Program-made: the position numbers and the translations under genes
Notes under the pieces: model-generated
The model's database searches: none
The model's input: only the letters and a program-made list of their open reading frames with translations
What the model was told of the DNA's origin: nothing
In this document: positions 7,921-7,968 of the stretch, in pieces
Layout: each line of letters starts with the position of its first letter
Position numbering within the stretch: position 1 is the first letter of the stretch
Assembly: GCA_944351345.1 (NCBI GenBank)
Contig: CALVPO010000163.1
Location: 1-7,968, forward strand
Length of the DNA: 7,968 bases
Origin: an uncultured Bacilli bacterium
GTDB lineage: Bacteria; Bacillota_I; Bacilli_A; RF39; UBA660
Reading direction: 5' to 3'

Positions 7921-7953
7921 AAAAGATAAGTGTTGTTTATCACTTATTTTTTT
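7921..7953 (-). terminator. Probable terminator between the upstream gene and rpoB (possibly bidirectional)
   Basis: ATAAGTG (7926-7932) and CACTTAT (7941-7947) form a seven-pair stem. It is flanked by AAAAG on one side and TTTTTT on the other, so the pairing can extend to twelve with one G-U (plus-strand reading). On the minus strand the stem is followed by CTTTT, and on the plus strand by a longer T-run. Since no plus-strand gene ends here, the likely role is to stop transcription coming from a minus-strand gene beyond the right edge. The strand assignment is inference, because the flanking gene is not in the window. Confidence 0.6.
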
Positions 7954-7968
7954 AAGCTTTGTAATTCC
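7944..7968 (-). CDS. Possible last codons of an upstream minus-strand gene (very tentative)
   Basis: Reading the minus strand from the right edge, one frame gives ELQSLKK followed by TAA at 7946-7944. This would place a stop codon inside the stem of the adjacent terminator-like hairpin, the same arrangement seen at the end of rpoC. Seven codons are too few to identify a product, and the other two minus-strand frames also end nearby (one at GCT TAA, one running through the hairpin to 7897). If real, it would be the gene preceding rpoB, which is rplL or an rsmC-like methyltransferase gene in many Bacillota, but nothing here confirms either. Confidence 0.22.

Noticed and set aside
7916..7968. 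Plus-strand frame from an ATG at 7916 with a hydrophobic run (MLKDKCCLSLIFLSFVI), open at the right edge
   Set aside because: There is no Shine-Dalgarno and no convincing plus-strand promoter, and the frame runs straight through the hairpin and T-run that look like a terminator.

Overview
The window holds an AT-rich bacterial housekeeping segment with three protein genes: the 3' end of clpP on the plus strand, and complete rpoC and rpoB on the minus strand, transcribed rpoB then rpoC. The protein sequences look like low-GC Gram-positives (Bacillota). RpoB (1220 aa) and RpoC (1210 aa) are close to the Bacillus length. RpoC has no large insertion in the trigger loop. The N-terminal 140 residues of RpoC follow the Bacillus pattern very closely. 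Trp is encoded by TGG and all three stops are TAA, so the standard bacterial code is used. The very AT-rich composition and the separation of rpoBC from ribosomal-protein genes fit an AT-rich Bacilli-type lineage (Erysipelotrichia or Mollicutes-adjacent), but that placement is inference.

Layout from left to right: clpP enters from the left edge with its full catalytic triad and ends at 350, followed two bases later by a short intrinsic terminator. The 116-base convergent gap carries this terminator and the U-tract of the rpoC terminator. The rpoC terminator hairpin lies on top of the rpoC stop codon. rpoC (467-4099) and rpoB (4099-7761) overlap by one base in a TAATG junction, and the rpoC Shine-Dalgarno is written inside the last codons of rpoB. 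Upstream of rpoB are a good Shine-Dalgarno, an approximately 60-base leader, and a textbook sigma-A promoter with an extended -10. Two further hairpins lie upstream of that promoter and probably insulate it from whatever lies beyond the right edge.

RpoB and RpoC are the beta and beta' subunits that together form the catalytic centre of RNA polymerase, and the coupled bicistronic layout supports balanced synthesis. ClpP is the unrelated proteolytic core of Clp proteases and is only a convergent neighbour. The usual Bacillota arrangement (rplK-rplA-rplJ-rplL upstream, rpsL-rpsG-fusA downstream) is interrupted at least on the downstream side.

I found no mobile element, CRISPR, RNA gene or new defence or metabolic system. 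The points worth a second look are an unusually long acidic tail on RpoB, terminators that touch or overlap stop codons, and the self-contained rpoBC transcription unit.
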